Source of the DNA: DAOUAE01 sp034433795
GTDB taxonomy: Bacteria; Chloroflexota; UBA6077; FW602-bin22; DAOUAE01
Assembly (NCBI GenBank): GCA_034433795.1
Contig: DAOUAE010000099.1
Coordinates: forward strand, 1 to 64,000
Length of the DNA: 64,000 nucleotides
Direction: 5' to 3'
Shown here: positions 25,410 through 33,249 of the stretch, piece after piece
Layout: each line of letters starts with the position of its first letter
Numbering within the stretch: the first letter of the stretch is position 1
The notes under the pieces: model-generated
Database searches by the model: none
Told to the model about the DNA's origin: nothing
The model's input: only the letters and a program-made list of their open reading frames with translations
Program-made: the position numbers and the translations under genes

Positions 25410-25878
25410 GGTTCGCCTCCGCGGGTGAGGCTGTGCCGGAGGCGCGCGGCCAGGGCGTCAGAGCGAACGTGATCTCCCCCTCGGCCACGACCTGGCCGTC
25501 GACCAGAGCCCGTCCCTGGAGTTTGCCGACCGAGCCCCGGAAGCGGGTCAGCGTCACCTCCAGGCGGAGCGTATCGCCGGGGACCACGGGCCGGCGGAAG
25601 CGGAAGCCGTCCACCCCGGCCAGGACCGCCAGTTTCCCGGCGGCCTCGGCCCGGCGGAGGAGGGCGGCCCCGCCCGTCTGGGCCAGGGCCTCGATAATGA
25701 GGACCCCCGGCATAATGGGATAGCCGGGGAAATGTCCCTGGAAGAAGGGTTCGTTGATGGTCACGTTTTTGAGGCCGACCGCCCGGCTGCCATCCTCGGC
25801 GACCTCCAGAATGCGGTCGACCAGCAGGAAGGGGTAGCGATGGGGCAGGACAGACTGGATGGCCTCGATACCCAGCAC
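25381..25878 (-). CDS. fabZ: 3-hydroxyacyl-[acyl-carrier-protein] dehydratase FabZ
   Basis: 165 residues, hot-dog fold. It dehydrates 3-hydroxyacyl-ACP in the fatty-acid elongation cycle. Signature segments are IQSVLPHRYPFLLVDRI with the catalytic His, then NEPFFQGHFPGYPIMPGV with the catalytic Glu region, then EALAQTGG. GTG 25878 is chosen: it follows a GGCGGAGG SD and places the protein start where FabZ proteins normally begin. Upstream in-frame codons lie before the promoter. The gene leads the three-GT9 operon and overlaps the next gene by 29 bases. Confidence 0.92.
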   Translation of the reverse strand: MLGIEAIQSVLPHRYPFLLVDRILEVAEDGSRAVGLKNVTINEPFFQGHFPGYPIMPGVLIIEALAQTGGAALLRRAEAAGKLAVLAGVDGFRFRRPVVPGDTLRLEVTLTRFRGSVGKLQGRALVDGQVVAEGEITFALTPWPRASGTASPAEANRAGHTAPSA

Positions 25879-25911
25879 GCGCGCCTCCGCCAGGGTGATC
25901 CGGCTACCGGG

Positions 25912-25941
25912 ATTATACGCGGACCCGCTCTTTCCCGACAA
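25912..25941 (-). promoter_or_regulatory. Promoter of fabZ-GT9 operon
   Basis: Minus strand TTGTCG (25941-25936), 18-base spacer, TATAAT (25917-25912), 33 bases before GTG 25878. Confidence 0.6.
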
Positions 25942-26100
25942 CCATGGGCGCCCACCCCAGCGAGCCAAGAGCCGGGCGGAGGTACCTCCGCGCACCACAC
26001 CGGACAGGCCGCCTAATGCTAGCTCTCTCTCCATCATTTCCCATCGGGGCCGCTCTGCGGCCTGCTCGCCCTGGGTTTCTGCGTCCACGGGACCGGTCAC

Positions 26101-26129
26101 TTGTCAGCGGCTCCGGCGCGTCATATACT
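26101..26129 (+). promoter_or_regulatory. Promoter of Rdx-like gene
   Basis: TTGTCA (26101-26106), exactly 17 bases, TATACT (26124-26129). Transcription would start about 24 bases before ATG 26160. The remaining 25942-26100 region holds nothing I can identify. Confidence 0.65.
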
Positions 26130-26159
26130 CTGGTCAAACCCTGCGCCGAGCCTGCGGCG

Positions 26160-26498
26160 ATGGACGACCGCCCGTATCTCCCCCCTTACAGCGGTCCGAC
26201 AGTGACCATCGAGATCGCCTACTACCCACCGCTGTACGAGGAGGCGGCACTGCTTCTCGCCCGTCAGCTCTTCGCCGAGCTGGACCTGGCCATCGCCGCG
26301 CTGACGCTCCGGCCGCTAGCCCAGCCGGAGTTCGCGGTCTGGATGGACGGTGAACTGGTCCACTCGCTGCGGGAAACCGGTCGGCCACCGGTGAGCAGCC
26401 GCTGTCTGGCTCACGCCCGCACCCGACTGGGTCCACGGGCCGGAGACGATGGGCCGGAAGCGCCAGAGCGGCCAACCGATACGACCGGATGCGGATAG
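26160..26498 (+). CDS. Rdx/SelW-like thioredoxin-fold protein lacking CxxC
   Basis: 112 residues. The core (about 14-78) follows the Rdx (SelT/SelW/SelH) family: VTIEIAYYPPLYEEAALLLA, then QLFAELDLAIAALTLRPLA, then FAVWMDGELVHSLRETGRPP. The last motif is the typical F-x-V-x-x-DGE-L-v-x-S-x-x-E-TGR-x-P. In the family the first strand leads into C-x-x-C (or C-x-x-U), but here the position reads AYYPP, so the redox pair is missing. A 30-residue Pro/Arg-rich tail follows. The promoter is good but the SD is weak. Probably a non-catalytic relative; role unknown. Confidence 0.65.
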   Translation: MDDRPYLPPYSGPTVTIEIAYYPPLYEEAALLLARQLFAELDLAIAALTLRPLAQPEFAVWMDGELVHSLRETGRPPVSSRCLAHARTRLGPRAGDDGPEAPERPTDTTGCG

Positions 26499-26564
26499 CC
26501 CGGGAGGGCTCGGCTAGGCGTCGTCCTGGGGCCAGAGAAGAGTCCGATAGATCCGGAGGCGACC

Positions 26565-26921
26565 GTGGGGCGCCACATTGTCGCCCGAGTTGAGGAGATC
26601 CCGCCCGGCGGGCGGAAGATCGTCAAAGTCGCGGGGCGGGAGATCGGCCTTTTCAATCTCAACGGCGTCTTTTACGCACTGAAGAACGTCTGCCCGCACC
26701 AGGGAGCGCGGGTCTGCCTGGGAAGGGTGACCGGGACGACCCTCCCCTCGGCGGTCTATGAGTACCGTTACGGCCTGGAGGGACGCATCCTGCGCTGCCC
26801 ATGGCACGGCTGGGAGTTCGATATCACAACCGGCCGATCGATCTTCGATCCGACGGTACGGGTGGTGACCTACCCTGTCGTCGTCGAAGACGGCTGGGTG
26901 GTGGTCGAAGTCCCCTCCTAG
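26565..26921 (+). CDS. Rieske [2Fe-2S] protein, small ferredoxin type
   Basis: 118 residues, a stand-alone Rieske domain. Cluster ligands are C43 and H45 in NVCPHQGA and C78 and H81 in RCPWHGWEFD. The 32 residues between the two ligand pairs (containing CLGRVTGT and EYRYGLEGR) are about twice the usual spacing. There is no membrane anchor, so it would be a soluble electron carrier, perhaps for an oxygenase encoded elsewhere. GTG 26565 with GGAGGCGACC upstream. The amidohydrolase gene follows 125 bases later, probably in the same catabolic unit. Confidence 0.87.
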   Translation: MGRHIVARVEEIPPGGRKIVKVAGREIGLFNLNGVFYALKNVCPHQGARVCLGRVTGTTLPSAVYEYRYGLEGRILRCPWHGWEFDITTGRSIFDPTVRVVTYPVVVEDGWVVVEVPS

Positions 26922-26993
26922 GCCTTACCGTGGCCGGCAACCGGCCGGATAGAGAGGACAGAGGCCTCCCGGCAGCAGGAGAGGCCGGCGCTT

Positions 26994-27008
26994 TTCGCGC
27001 AACGCGAA
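26994..27008. promoter_or_regulatory. Palindrome TTCGCG-CAA-CGCGAA upstream of amidohydrolase
   Basis: A perfect 6-bp inverted repeat with a three-base centre, 39 bases before ATG 27047 and in an otherwise AT-richer leader. It could be an operator for a LacI- or TetR-type regulator, or a small RNA hairpin. Confidence 0.35.
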
Positions 27009-27046
27009 CAAAGCAAAAGCCATCGAGCGATTCCGGAGGGGAAACG

Positions 27047-28129
27047 ATGCCGGAGGCAACAGCCCGACCCCGCGAACGTCTGCCGATCATCGACTGCGAT
27101 GTTCACAATAGCTTCCGGTCCTACACCGAGCTTCACCCGTATCTGCCGGCGGTCTGGCGAGAACGGGTAACCGAGCGAGGGTTCGGTCAGCCCGGCACCG
27201 GCTACTTCAGTCCGGTCGGGATCATGCGGCGGGACGCCATCCCGCCCGACGGCGGCCCGGCCGGCTCCGACCCCGACTTCCTGCGCACTCAACTCCTCGA
27301 CGCCTACGGCATCGCCTACGCGATCCTCAACGGCTCGGGGATCCTGGGGATCTCGGTTCTCACCGACCCCGATTACGCCGCCGCCCTGGCCAGCGCCTAC
27401 AACGACTGGCTCATCGAGCGCTGGCTCTCCGCTGACCCCCGTTTTCGCGGGTCGCTGATCGTGGCGACTCAGGACCCGCTGCTCGCCGCGAAAGAGATCC
27501 ACCGTGTCGGTGACCACCCGCAGATCGTCCAGGTGCTGATGGCCAGCGCGGCCCGCGCCCCCTACGGCCAGCGCCAGTACCACCCGATCTACGCCGCCGC
27601 CGCCGAGCACGGTCTGCCGGTGGCCATCCACCCCGGGACGGAGGGGGCCGGCATCGCCAATCCGCCGACCGCCGCCGGCTACCCCACCCGGTATATCGAA
27701 TGGCACACCTGCCTCTCGCAGAACTACCAGGCCCACCTGGTCAGCCTGATCTGCGAAGGGGTCTTCGTGAAATTCCCGAATTTGAAGTTCGTTCTCATCG
27801 AGGGCGGCTTCTCCTGGCTCGCCCACGTCATGTGGCGACTGGATAAAAACTATAAGGCGCTGCGCTCCGAAGTGCCCTGGCTCACGCGTTTGCCCTCAGA
27901 GTACATCAAAGAGCACATCCGTCTCACCACCCAACCGGTTGAGGAGCCACCGCGGCCGGAGTACCTGCTCCAGATCTTCGAGATGATCGACGCCGAGCGG
28001 ACGCTGATGTTCTCCAGCGATTACCCCCACTGGGACTTTGATTCGCCTTTGACGGCTTTCCCACCGCTGCCCGAGAGATTACGACGCCGGATCTTCTACG
28101 AAACCGCCCGTGAACTCTACCGGCTTTAA
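27047..28129 (+). CDS. Amidohydrolase family 2 protein (ACMSD-like metal-dependent hydrolase/decarboxylase)
   Basis: 360 residues, TIM-barrel amidohydrolase of the ACMSD group. N-terminal metal motif PIIDCDVHN (D-x-D-x-H), later VAIHPGTEGAG (His), VLIEGGFSWLAHVMWRLD and the C-terminal SSDYPHWDFD with the conserved Asp. Such enzymes decarboxylate or hydrolyse ring-cleavage or lactone-type intermediates; the substrate is not deducible. ATG 27047 follows GGAGGGG. With the Rieske protein upstream and the ABC importer downstream it looks like part of an uptake-and-breakdown cluster. Confidence 0.85.
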   Translation: MPEATARPRERLPIIDCDVHNSFRSYTELHPYLPAVWRERVTERGFGQPGTGYFSPVGIMRRDAIPPDGGPAGSDPDFLRTQLLDAYGIAYAILNGSGILGISVLTDPDYAAALASAYNDWLIERWLSADPRFRGSLIVATQDPLLAAKEIHRVGDHPQIVQVLMASAARAPYGQRQYHPIYAAAAEHGLPVAIHPGTEGAGIANPPTAAGYPTRYIEWHTCLSQNYQAHLVSLICEGVFVKFPNLKFVLIEGGFSWLAHVMWRLDKNYKALRSEVPWLTRLPSEYIKEHIRLTTQPVEEPPRPEYLLQIFEMIDAERTLMFSSDYPHWDFDSPLTAFPPLPERLRRRIFYETARELYRL

Positions 28130-28136
28130 AGGCCGC

Positions 28137-28164
28137 TTGCGGCCGACCGGTTGTGTGGTAGAAT
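28137..28164 (+). promoter_or_regulatory. Promoter of first ABC importer operon
   Basis: TTGCGG (28137-28142), 16-base spacer, TAGAAT (28159-28164), 35 bases before ATG 28200. Confidence 0.55.
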
Positions 28165-28199
28165 AGAGGCCATCTTAGTGACGAACGGAGAGGGAGACG

Positions 28200-29525
28200 A
28201 TGTCCAGGACCACGTCCACAGTTGCTCAGCCCATCTCCCGCCGCCGGCTGCTCAAGGCCAGTGCGGCCGGGTTCCTGCTGCTCCCGGCCCTCAGCGCCTG
28301 TCAGGGGGGTCTTCCGGTTATCGGTGGCAAGACGACGGTGACAGCGCTTCTCCAGAGCGGCCAGATCTCCGAGGCCCGCTACAACCCGGTCCTGGAGAAG
28401 TTCCGTCAGCGCAATCCTCAGATCGAGGTGCAGGTCAACTTCGGTGGGGCCTCGGCCGCCGAGATCCAGCAGAAACTGCTGACCCTCATCGCTGGCGGCA
28501 CCCCACCCGACCTCTTCTGGACTCACACCTACATCAACGGCAGTCTGGCCAAACGGGGCGTGACGTTCGACCTCAATACCTACATCAAAAGCGACAAAGA
28601 ATTTCGTATCGACGACTACTTCCCCACGACCCTCAAAGAGTTCGAACTCGACGGCAAACAGCACGCGCTACCGCGCGAGACCACCAGCACGGTTCTGGTG
28701 TACAATAAAACGCTCTTCGAGCAGCAGGGCGTGCAGCCGCCCCAGCCGACCTGGACCTGGGAGGACTTCCTCAAGGCGGCCCAGGCGCTGACGAAGGGCG
28801 AAGGGGCGACCAGACAGTTTGGCGCGGCCGGCTTCCAACAGCAGGGCTTCGCCTGGTACACCTTCATCCGGGTCTGGCACGAGGGCGGCGATGTTCTGAG
28901 CCCCGACCGGACCCGCTACACCATGAACGAGGAGCCGGGCGTCCGGGCGGTCCGCTGGATCCAGGACCTCATCCACGTCCACAAGGTTCACGCGGCGGCG
29001 GCCGATCTGGCTGGGGTCGGTGTTGACCAGGTCTTCAAGACCGGCCGGGTGGCCATGCTCATCAATATCTCGGTCTACAGCGCCTTCCAGGGCGCGCCCT
29101 TCGAGTGGGACATTCAACATCTCCCCCGGACGGCCGACGGCCGCCAGATCACCCGCAACGCCTCGGCTGGCCACAGCCTCACGGCCGCCTCCCGCAACCG
29201 CGACGCCGCCTGGACGCTGCTCAAGTACCTGGCCAGCCGCGAGGTCTTCGAGCACATGGTCTCACAGGGACTGACGATTCCCGCTCACCGGGCGGTGGCT
29301 GAGAGCCCGCTGCATCTGAACCCTGATAAGCCCCCGCGCAGCCAGAAGATCGCGGTCGATGCCCTGGCCTACGCTCGCCCCGAACCCGTCGCCGGCGATT
29401 GGATCGCCGTTCACCGCGAGATCGCCACGGCCCTGGAGGGGGTCTACGGGATCAGCCGGCGCGATCCGAAAGAGGCGCTGGATGCCATCGCCGGGCGTGT
29501 TAACGAACTCATCCGCAAAACCTGA
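28200..29525 (+). CDS. ABC sugar importer, lipoprotein solute-binding protein (CUT1 type)
   Basis: 441 residues. The signal peptide has a twin-arginine start (SRRRLLKASAAGFLLLP) and a lipobox ending LSAC, so it would be exported folded by Tat and lipid-anchored. The mature part is a type 1 extracellular solute-binding fold: YNPVLEKFRQRNPQIEVQV, AGGTPPDLFWTHTY, HALPRETTSTVLVYNK and TAASRNRDAAWTLLKYLAS. Such proteins deliver oligosaccharides or glycosides to the two permeases that follow. ATG 28200 with GAGGGAG SD. The permease gene starts 12 bases after its stop. Confidence 0.9.
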   Translation: MSRTTSTVAQPISRRRLLKASAAGFLLLPALSACQGGLPVIGGKTTVTALLQSGQISEARYNPVLEKFRQRNPQIEVQVNFGGASAAEIQQKLLTLIAGGTPPDLFWTHTYINGSLAKRGVTFDLNTYIKSDKEFRIDDYFPTTLKEFELDGKQHALPRETTSTVLVYNKTLFEQQGVQPPQPTWTWEDFLKAAQALTKGEGATRQFGAAGFQQQGFAWYTFIRVWHEGGDVLSPDRTRYTMNEEPGVRAVRWIQDLIHVHKVHAAAADLAGVGVDQVFKTGRVAMLINISVYSAFQGAPFEWDIQHLPRTADGRQITRNASAGHSLTAASRNRDAAWTLLKYLASREVFEHMVSQGLTIPAHRAVAESPLHLNPDKPPRSQKIAVDALAYARPEPVAGDWIAVHREIATALEGVYGISRRDPKEALDAIAGRVNELIRKT

Positions 29526-29537
29526 GGGGAGACAGCG

Positions 29538-30446
29538 ATGCCTCTTTGCCGCGTCCGGCGCAGCCTTCTTTGGAACGAGTACCGGGACGGCTACCTCTTC
29601 ATCGCCCCCTGGCTGCTGGGGTTTCTGCTTTTTACCGCCGGGCCGATGATCGCCTCGCTGTTCATCGCCATGACCGAGTGGGAGATCGTCACTCCCCCGC
29701 GCTGGGTCGGTCCCGGGCAGTTTCTCCGTCTCCTGACCGACGACCGCTTCTACCTCTCCCTCTATAACACGGCCTACTACGTGGTCCTGGGGGTACCGAC
29801 CCATCTGCTGCTGGCCCTGCTGGCAGCCCTCGCCCTGAACCTGCCCATTCACGGGGTGTCGTTCTGGCGCACCGTCTACTACCTGCCCTCGGTCACTCCG
29901 GCGGTGGCGATGGCGATCATCTGGCTCTGGATCTTCAACACCGACTTCGGGCTGCTCAACATGCTCCTGGCGCTCCTGGGCCTACCCAAGATCGCCTGGC
30001 TCCAGGACCCGCGGGTTGTGAAACTGGCCTTCGTGCTGATGAGCTACTGGACCATCGGCGGGCAGATGGTGATCTTTCTGGCCGGGCTTCAGGCTATCCC
30101 CCAACACCTCTATGAGGCAGCGGCCATCGACGGCGCCGGCCGCTGGGCCCGCTTCTGGTACATTACTCTTCCCCTCCTCACGCCCTCGATCTTCTTCAAC
30201 CTCACGATGGCCATCATCGGCGCCTTCCAGGTCTTCACCTTCGCCTATATCATCACCGGCGGCGGCCCCGAGAACGCCACGCTCTTCTACGTGCTCTACC
30301 TCTACCGGCAGGCGTTCGAGAGATTTCAAATGGGCTACGCCTCGGCCCTGGCCTGGGTTCTCTTCGTCATCATCCTCCTCGTGACCGTGCTCCAGTTCCG
30401 CACAGCGGAACGCTGGGTCTTTTACGAAGGGGAGTTGCGACGGTAG
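29538..30446 (+). CDS. ABC sugar importer permease (MalF-like)
   Basis: 302 residues with six transmembrane helices. N-terminal helix at about 18-40 (GYLFIAPWLLGFLLFTAG), and the EAA loop EAAAIDGAGRWARFWYITLP near residue 195 that docks the ATPase. It pairs with the next gene to form the CUT1 channel. ATG 29538 follows GGGGAGACAGCG. Two bases separate it from the second permease gene. No ATPase gene follows, so a shared MsmK/UgpC-type ATPase encoded elsewhere must power it. Confidence 0.92.
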   Translation: MPLCRVRRSLLWNEYRDGYLFIAPWLLGFLLFTAGPMIASLFIAMTEWEIVTPPRWVGPGQFLRLLTDDRFYLSLYNTAYYVVLGVPTHLLLALLAALALNLPIHGVSFWRTVYYLPSVTPAVAMAIIWLWIFNTDFGLLNMLLALLGLPKIAWLQDPRVVKLAFVLMSYWTIGGQMVIFLAGLQAIPQHLYEAAAIDGAGRWARFWYITLPLLTPSIFFNLTMAIIGAFQVFTFAYIITGGGPENATLFYVLYLYRQAFERFQMGYASALAWVLFVIILLVTVLQFRTAERWVFYEGELRR

Positions 30447-30448
30447 CC

Positions 30449-31345
30449 ATGAGCACCCGACCGCAGGAGATCGTTCAGCGTCGCCTCCAGCCCCGAGCCC
30501 GCTGGATCACCCTGGCCCTCCGCTGGGGCGGGGAGCTGCTGGCCCAGGCGGTGATCGCCGTCTTCGGGTTTGTCCTGGCCCTGCCTTTCCTCTGGATGCT
30601 CTCAACCTCTCTCAAGCCCGAGGGCCGCGAGTTCGTCTATCCACCCGAGTGGCTGCCCAATCCCGTGCGCTGGGATAACTACCTCACCGCCCTGACCGCC
30701 CTGCCTTTCGGCCTCTACTTCTTCAACACCCTCGTTATCACCCTTTCGGCTCTGGCCGGGACGCTGCTGACCGCCTCGCTGGCCGCCTTCGCCTTCGCCC
30801 GGCTGCGCTTCCCCGGACGAGAGTTCCTCTTTCTGCTGGTGATCTCCACACTCATGCTCCCAGGCATCGTGACGCTCATCCCGCGCTTCATCCTCTTCCG
30901 CCACCTGGGGTGGATCGACACCTTTCTGCCGCTGATCGTCCCCTGGTGGTTCGGCGGCGGCGCCTTCAACATCTTCCTCATTCGGCAGTTCTTTATGACG
31001 CTGCCCTTCGATCTCGACGACGCCGCCCGCATCGACGGAGCCAGCAACTTTCAGATCTACTGGCGGGTTCTCCTGCCCCTGGCCAAACCCGCTCTGGCTA
31101 CGGTCGCCGTCCTGGGCTTCCTGCACCACTGGAACGACTTCCTTGAGCCGCTCATCTACCTCCAGTCACCCAACAACCGTACCGTAGCCCTGGGGCTGCG
31201 GGGTTTCCAGGACCTGTACCACACACAGTGGACCCTGATGATGGCTGCGGCCGCCACGGCCATCTTCCCGGTTCTGGTCCTCTTTTTCGTCGCCCAGCGT
31301 TACTTCGTCCGGGGGATCCATCTCACTGGCCTGGCGGGCCGCTAG
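30449..31345 (+). CDS. ABC sugar importer permease (MalG-like)
   Basis: 298 residues, six transmembrane helices. First helix about 30-52 (AVIAVFGFVLALPFLWML), then LSTSLKPEGREF, the usual MalG lead-in. The EAA-type loop is DAARIDGASNFQIYWRVLLP near residue 190. Ends in FVAQRYFVRGIHLTGLAG, a typical CUT1 C terminus. The last 23 bases overlap the convergent CorC/HlyC-type gene. Confidence 0.92.
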   Translation: MSTRPQEIVQRRLQPRARWITLALRWGGELLAQAVIAVFGFVLALPFLWMLSTSLKPEGREFVYPPEWLPNPVRWDNYLTALTALPFGLYFFNTLVITLSALAGTLLTASLAAFAFARLRFPGREFLFLLVISTLMLPGIVTLIPRFILFRHLGWIDTFLPLIVPWWFGGGAFNIFLIRQFFMTLPFDLDDAARIDGASNFQIYWRVLLPLAKPALATVAVLGFLHHWNDFLEPLIYLQSPNNRTVALGLRGFQDLYHTQWTLMMAAAATAIFPVLVLFFVAQRYFVRGIHLTGLAGR

Positions 31346-32690
31346 CGGCCGCCCGCGCCGTGGCCGGCCAGAAGCGTAGCCGGTCGGCCCGCCGCCCCCG
31401 CACGGAGACGACTTCCAGCCGGTGACCATCCAGCGTCATCACATCGCCCACCTGCGGCAGACGCCGCAGCCGGGTCAGGATCAGCCGGCTGAGCGTCATC
31501 TGCTTCGGCGCCGGGAGGTGAACGTTGAGGGCGTCGACCACATCGTCGACGGTGGCCAGCGCATCGACCAGAGCGCTCCCATCGGGCAGAACCTCGATGA
31601 GCGCCTGGGGCGGCTCAAACTCGTCCCAGACCTCGCCCACCAGCTCCTCAATAAGGTCCTCCAGCGTCACCAGACCGGCCGTCCCGCCAAATTCGTCGGC
31701 CACTATGGCGATCTGGGTCCGCTGACGCTTCATGGCCGACAGCACCGCGTCCAGATGGGCGCTCTCCGGCACCACGAGCGGCGGCCGGGCGATGGCGCTG
31801 ACCGGCCGGTCAGGCGCCCCCTCGACGACCACGACCCGGCAGAGATCGCGCAGATGGGCGATCCCCACAATCCGGTCAAGGTCGCCCTCGTAGACCGGTA
31901 GACGGGTGTGACCGCTCTCGACACAGACCCTGATCGCCCCGACGGCCGTGGTCGCCGCCGGCACCGCCACGATGTCGACCCGTGGGGTCATCACATGACG
32001 GACCTGGAGATCGGCGAACTCCAACCCCTCGGAGACGATCGCCTCCTCGGCCGGCTCCAGAACCCCCGCCTCCTCGACCGTGGCGACCAGCATCTTGAGC
32101 TCCTCAACCGACATGACCAGTTCGCGGCCAGGGGCGACGGTCAACCCCAGGAGCCGCAACGTGGCGTTGCCGATCCCGTTGAGCAGAAGAATGAACGGAT
32201 AGAAGAGGGTGAGAACGAGACGGGTCGGGTAGACGGCGATCATGGCCGCCAGCTCGGTGCGCTGGAGAGCCAGGCTTTTGGGGGTGAGTTCGCCGAAGAC
32301 GATGTGCAGAGCGGTGATGACCAGGAAGGCCAGGGTCAGCGCCAGCGAGTGGGCCCCGACGCTCGCCCAGGGAGCGGGCAGGCCGGCGAGGAGCGATTCG
32401 AATAATCGGGCCAGGGCTGGTTCGCCCACCCAGCCCAGGGCCAGCGAGGCCATGGTGATGCCGAGCTGGGTGGCTGCCAGATAGGCGTCCAGCTGCGCCT
32501 GGGCGTGAGCCAGCGCCCCGGCCAGCGGGTGCCCCCGAGCCCGCAGCATCTCCACCCAACTGCGCCGGGCCGCGACCAGGGCGAACTCGGCCATGACAAA
32601 CAGGCCGTTGAGGGCGACCAGCCCCAGGATAACCGCCAGACTGAACTCCGGGGGAAGAGTGACGGTCGGCAGCGGGACAGGCTCGCTCAT
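31323..32690 (-). CDS. CNNM/CorC (HlyC-type) transporter: DUF21, CBS pair and CorC_HlyC domain
   Basis: 455 residues. The DUF21 membrane domain (about 15-210; ATQLGITMASLALGWVGEPA, HIVFGELTPKSLALQR) is followed by a CBS pair (about 225-350; VRHVMTPRVDIVAVP, DEFGGTAGLVTLEDLIEELV). The C-terminal CorC_HlyC domain (about 365-440; GSALVDALATVDDVVDALN) completes it. The family exports or balances Mg2+/Co2+, with CBS domains sensing nucleotides; the old name hemolysin does not imply haemolysis. ATG 32690 with GGAG upstream. Monocistronic. Confidence 0.9.
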   Translation of the reverse strand: MSEPVPLPTVTLPPEFSLAVILGLVALNGLFVMAEFALVAARRSWVEMLRARGHPLAGALAHAQAQLDAYLAATQLGITMASLALGWVGEPALARLFESLLAGLPAPWASVGAHSLALTLAFLVITALHIVFGELTPKSLALQRTELAAMIAVYPTRLVLTLFYPFILLLNGIGNATLRLLGLTVAPGRELVMSVEELKMLVATVEEAGVLEPAEEAIVSEGLEFADLQVRHVMTPRVDIVAVPAATTAVGAIRVCVESGHTRLPVYEGDLDRIVGIAHLRDLCRVVVVEGAPDRPVSAIARPPLVVPESAHLDAVLSAMKRQRTQIAIVADEFGGTAGLVTLEDLIEELVGEVWDEFEPPQALIEVLPDGSALVDALATVDDVVDALNVHLPAPKQMTLSRLILTRLRRLPQVGDVMTLDGHRLEVVSVRGRRADRLRFWPATARAAASGPPGQ

Positions 32691-32791
32691 CGGCGCTCCG
32701 GATCAGACAGGGGCGACCGTCCCACCCGCACCGGCGGGGGCCGCTGCCACCACGGCCACACCGACCGGTCAGGGACCACCGCCCTGCCCAC

Positions 32792-32820
32792 ATTCAATCA
32801 CCGGGCGCCAACTCTCGCAA
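32792..32820 (-). promoter_or_regulatory. Possible promoter of CorC/HlyC-type gene
   Basis: Minus strand TTGCGA (32820-32815), 17-base spacer, TTGAAT (32797-32792), about 100 bases upstream of ATG 32690. The -10 deviates from consensus. Confidence 0.35.
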
Positions 32821-32852
32821 GCGCCGGACCAGGAGGGATCCGACCGGCCGCC

Positions 32853-33053
32853 TCACCCCACCGCCCGGGCGTGGTGATGGGCCAGCGCCCGGGCCAGCCG
32901 GTGACGAAAACGGCGCGCCAGCCGCTGATGATACCGGAGCGCCGGGGAATCGCTGCCCGCCTCCAGATGGGCGATCAACCGGTCGAGCGCCTGGATCATC
33001 ATGACCAGTTCGGCCGGACTGTAGGCCTTCGGTCGGCGTCTGGTCCCGAACAC
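32853..33053 (-). CDS. Small basic protein of unknown function (66 aa)
   Basis: Not recognised. Two helical stretches are visible: YSPAELVMMIQALDRLIAHL and RYHQRLARRFRHRLARALAH; the second is strongly basic with a His-rich end. GTG 33053 is preceded by GGAGGGG and by a good promoter at 33113-33141, which supports a real gene. A longer in-frame ATG start at 33173 would lie upstream of that promoter and is not favoured. Confidence 0.6.
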   Translation of the reverse strand: MFGTRRRPKAYSPAELVMMIQALDRLIAHLEAGSDSPALRYHQRLARRFRHRLARALAHHHARAVG

Positions 33054-33112
33054 TGTGCCCCTCCGGTTCAAAAATCCCCTCCCCAGACCATCGGCCAGCG
33101 GGGACGCCAGGG

Positions 33113-33141
33113 AGTGTAGCCGGCGGCGCCCCCGCCGGCAA
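33113..33141 (-). promoter_or_regulatory. Promoter of 66-aa basic protein gene
   Basis: Minus strand TTGCCG (33141-33136), exactly 17 bases, TACACT (33118-33113), 60 bases before GTG 33053. Confidence 0.55.
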
Positions 33142-33249
33142 GGGGCCGGCGGCCGACCGAACGGCCACGGCAAAAACTTTTACGCCTTCTTAACACCCCG
33201 GGCCGGCACGGAGATTGCCATCCTGACCATCGAGCGGGAGAACGGGAGC

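Noticed and set aside
25942..26100. Coding sequence or IS remnant between fabZ and the Rdx-like gene
   Set aside because: Frames through it give Arg/Gly-rich text with no family motif; I see only the two divergent promoters.
31166..31345. ATPase subunit for the first ABC importer at the 3' end
   Set aside because: No Walker A/B or LSGGQ motif is present anywhere in the window; the importer must use a distant ATPase.
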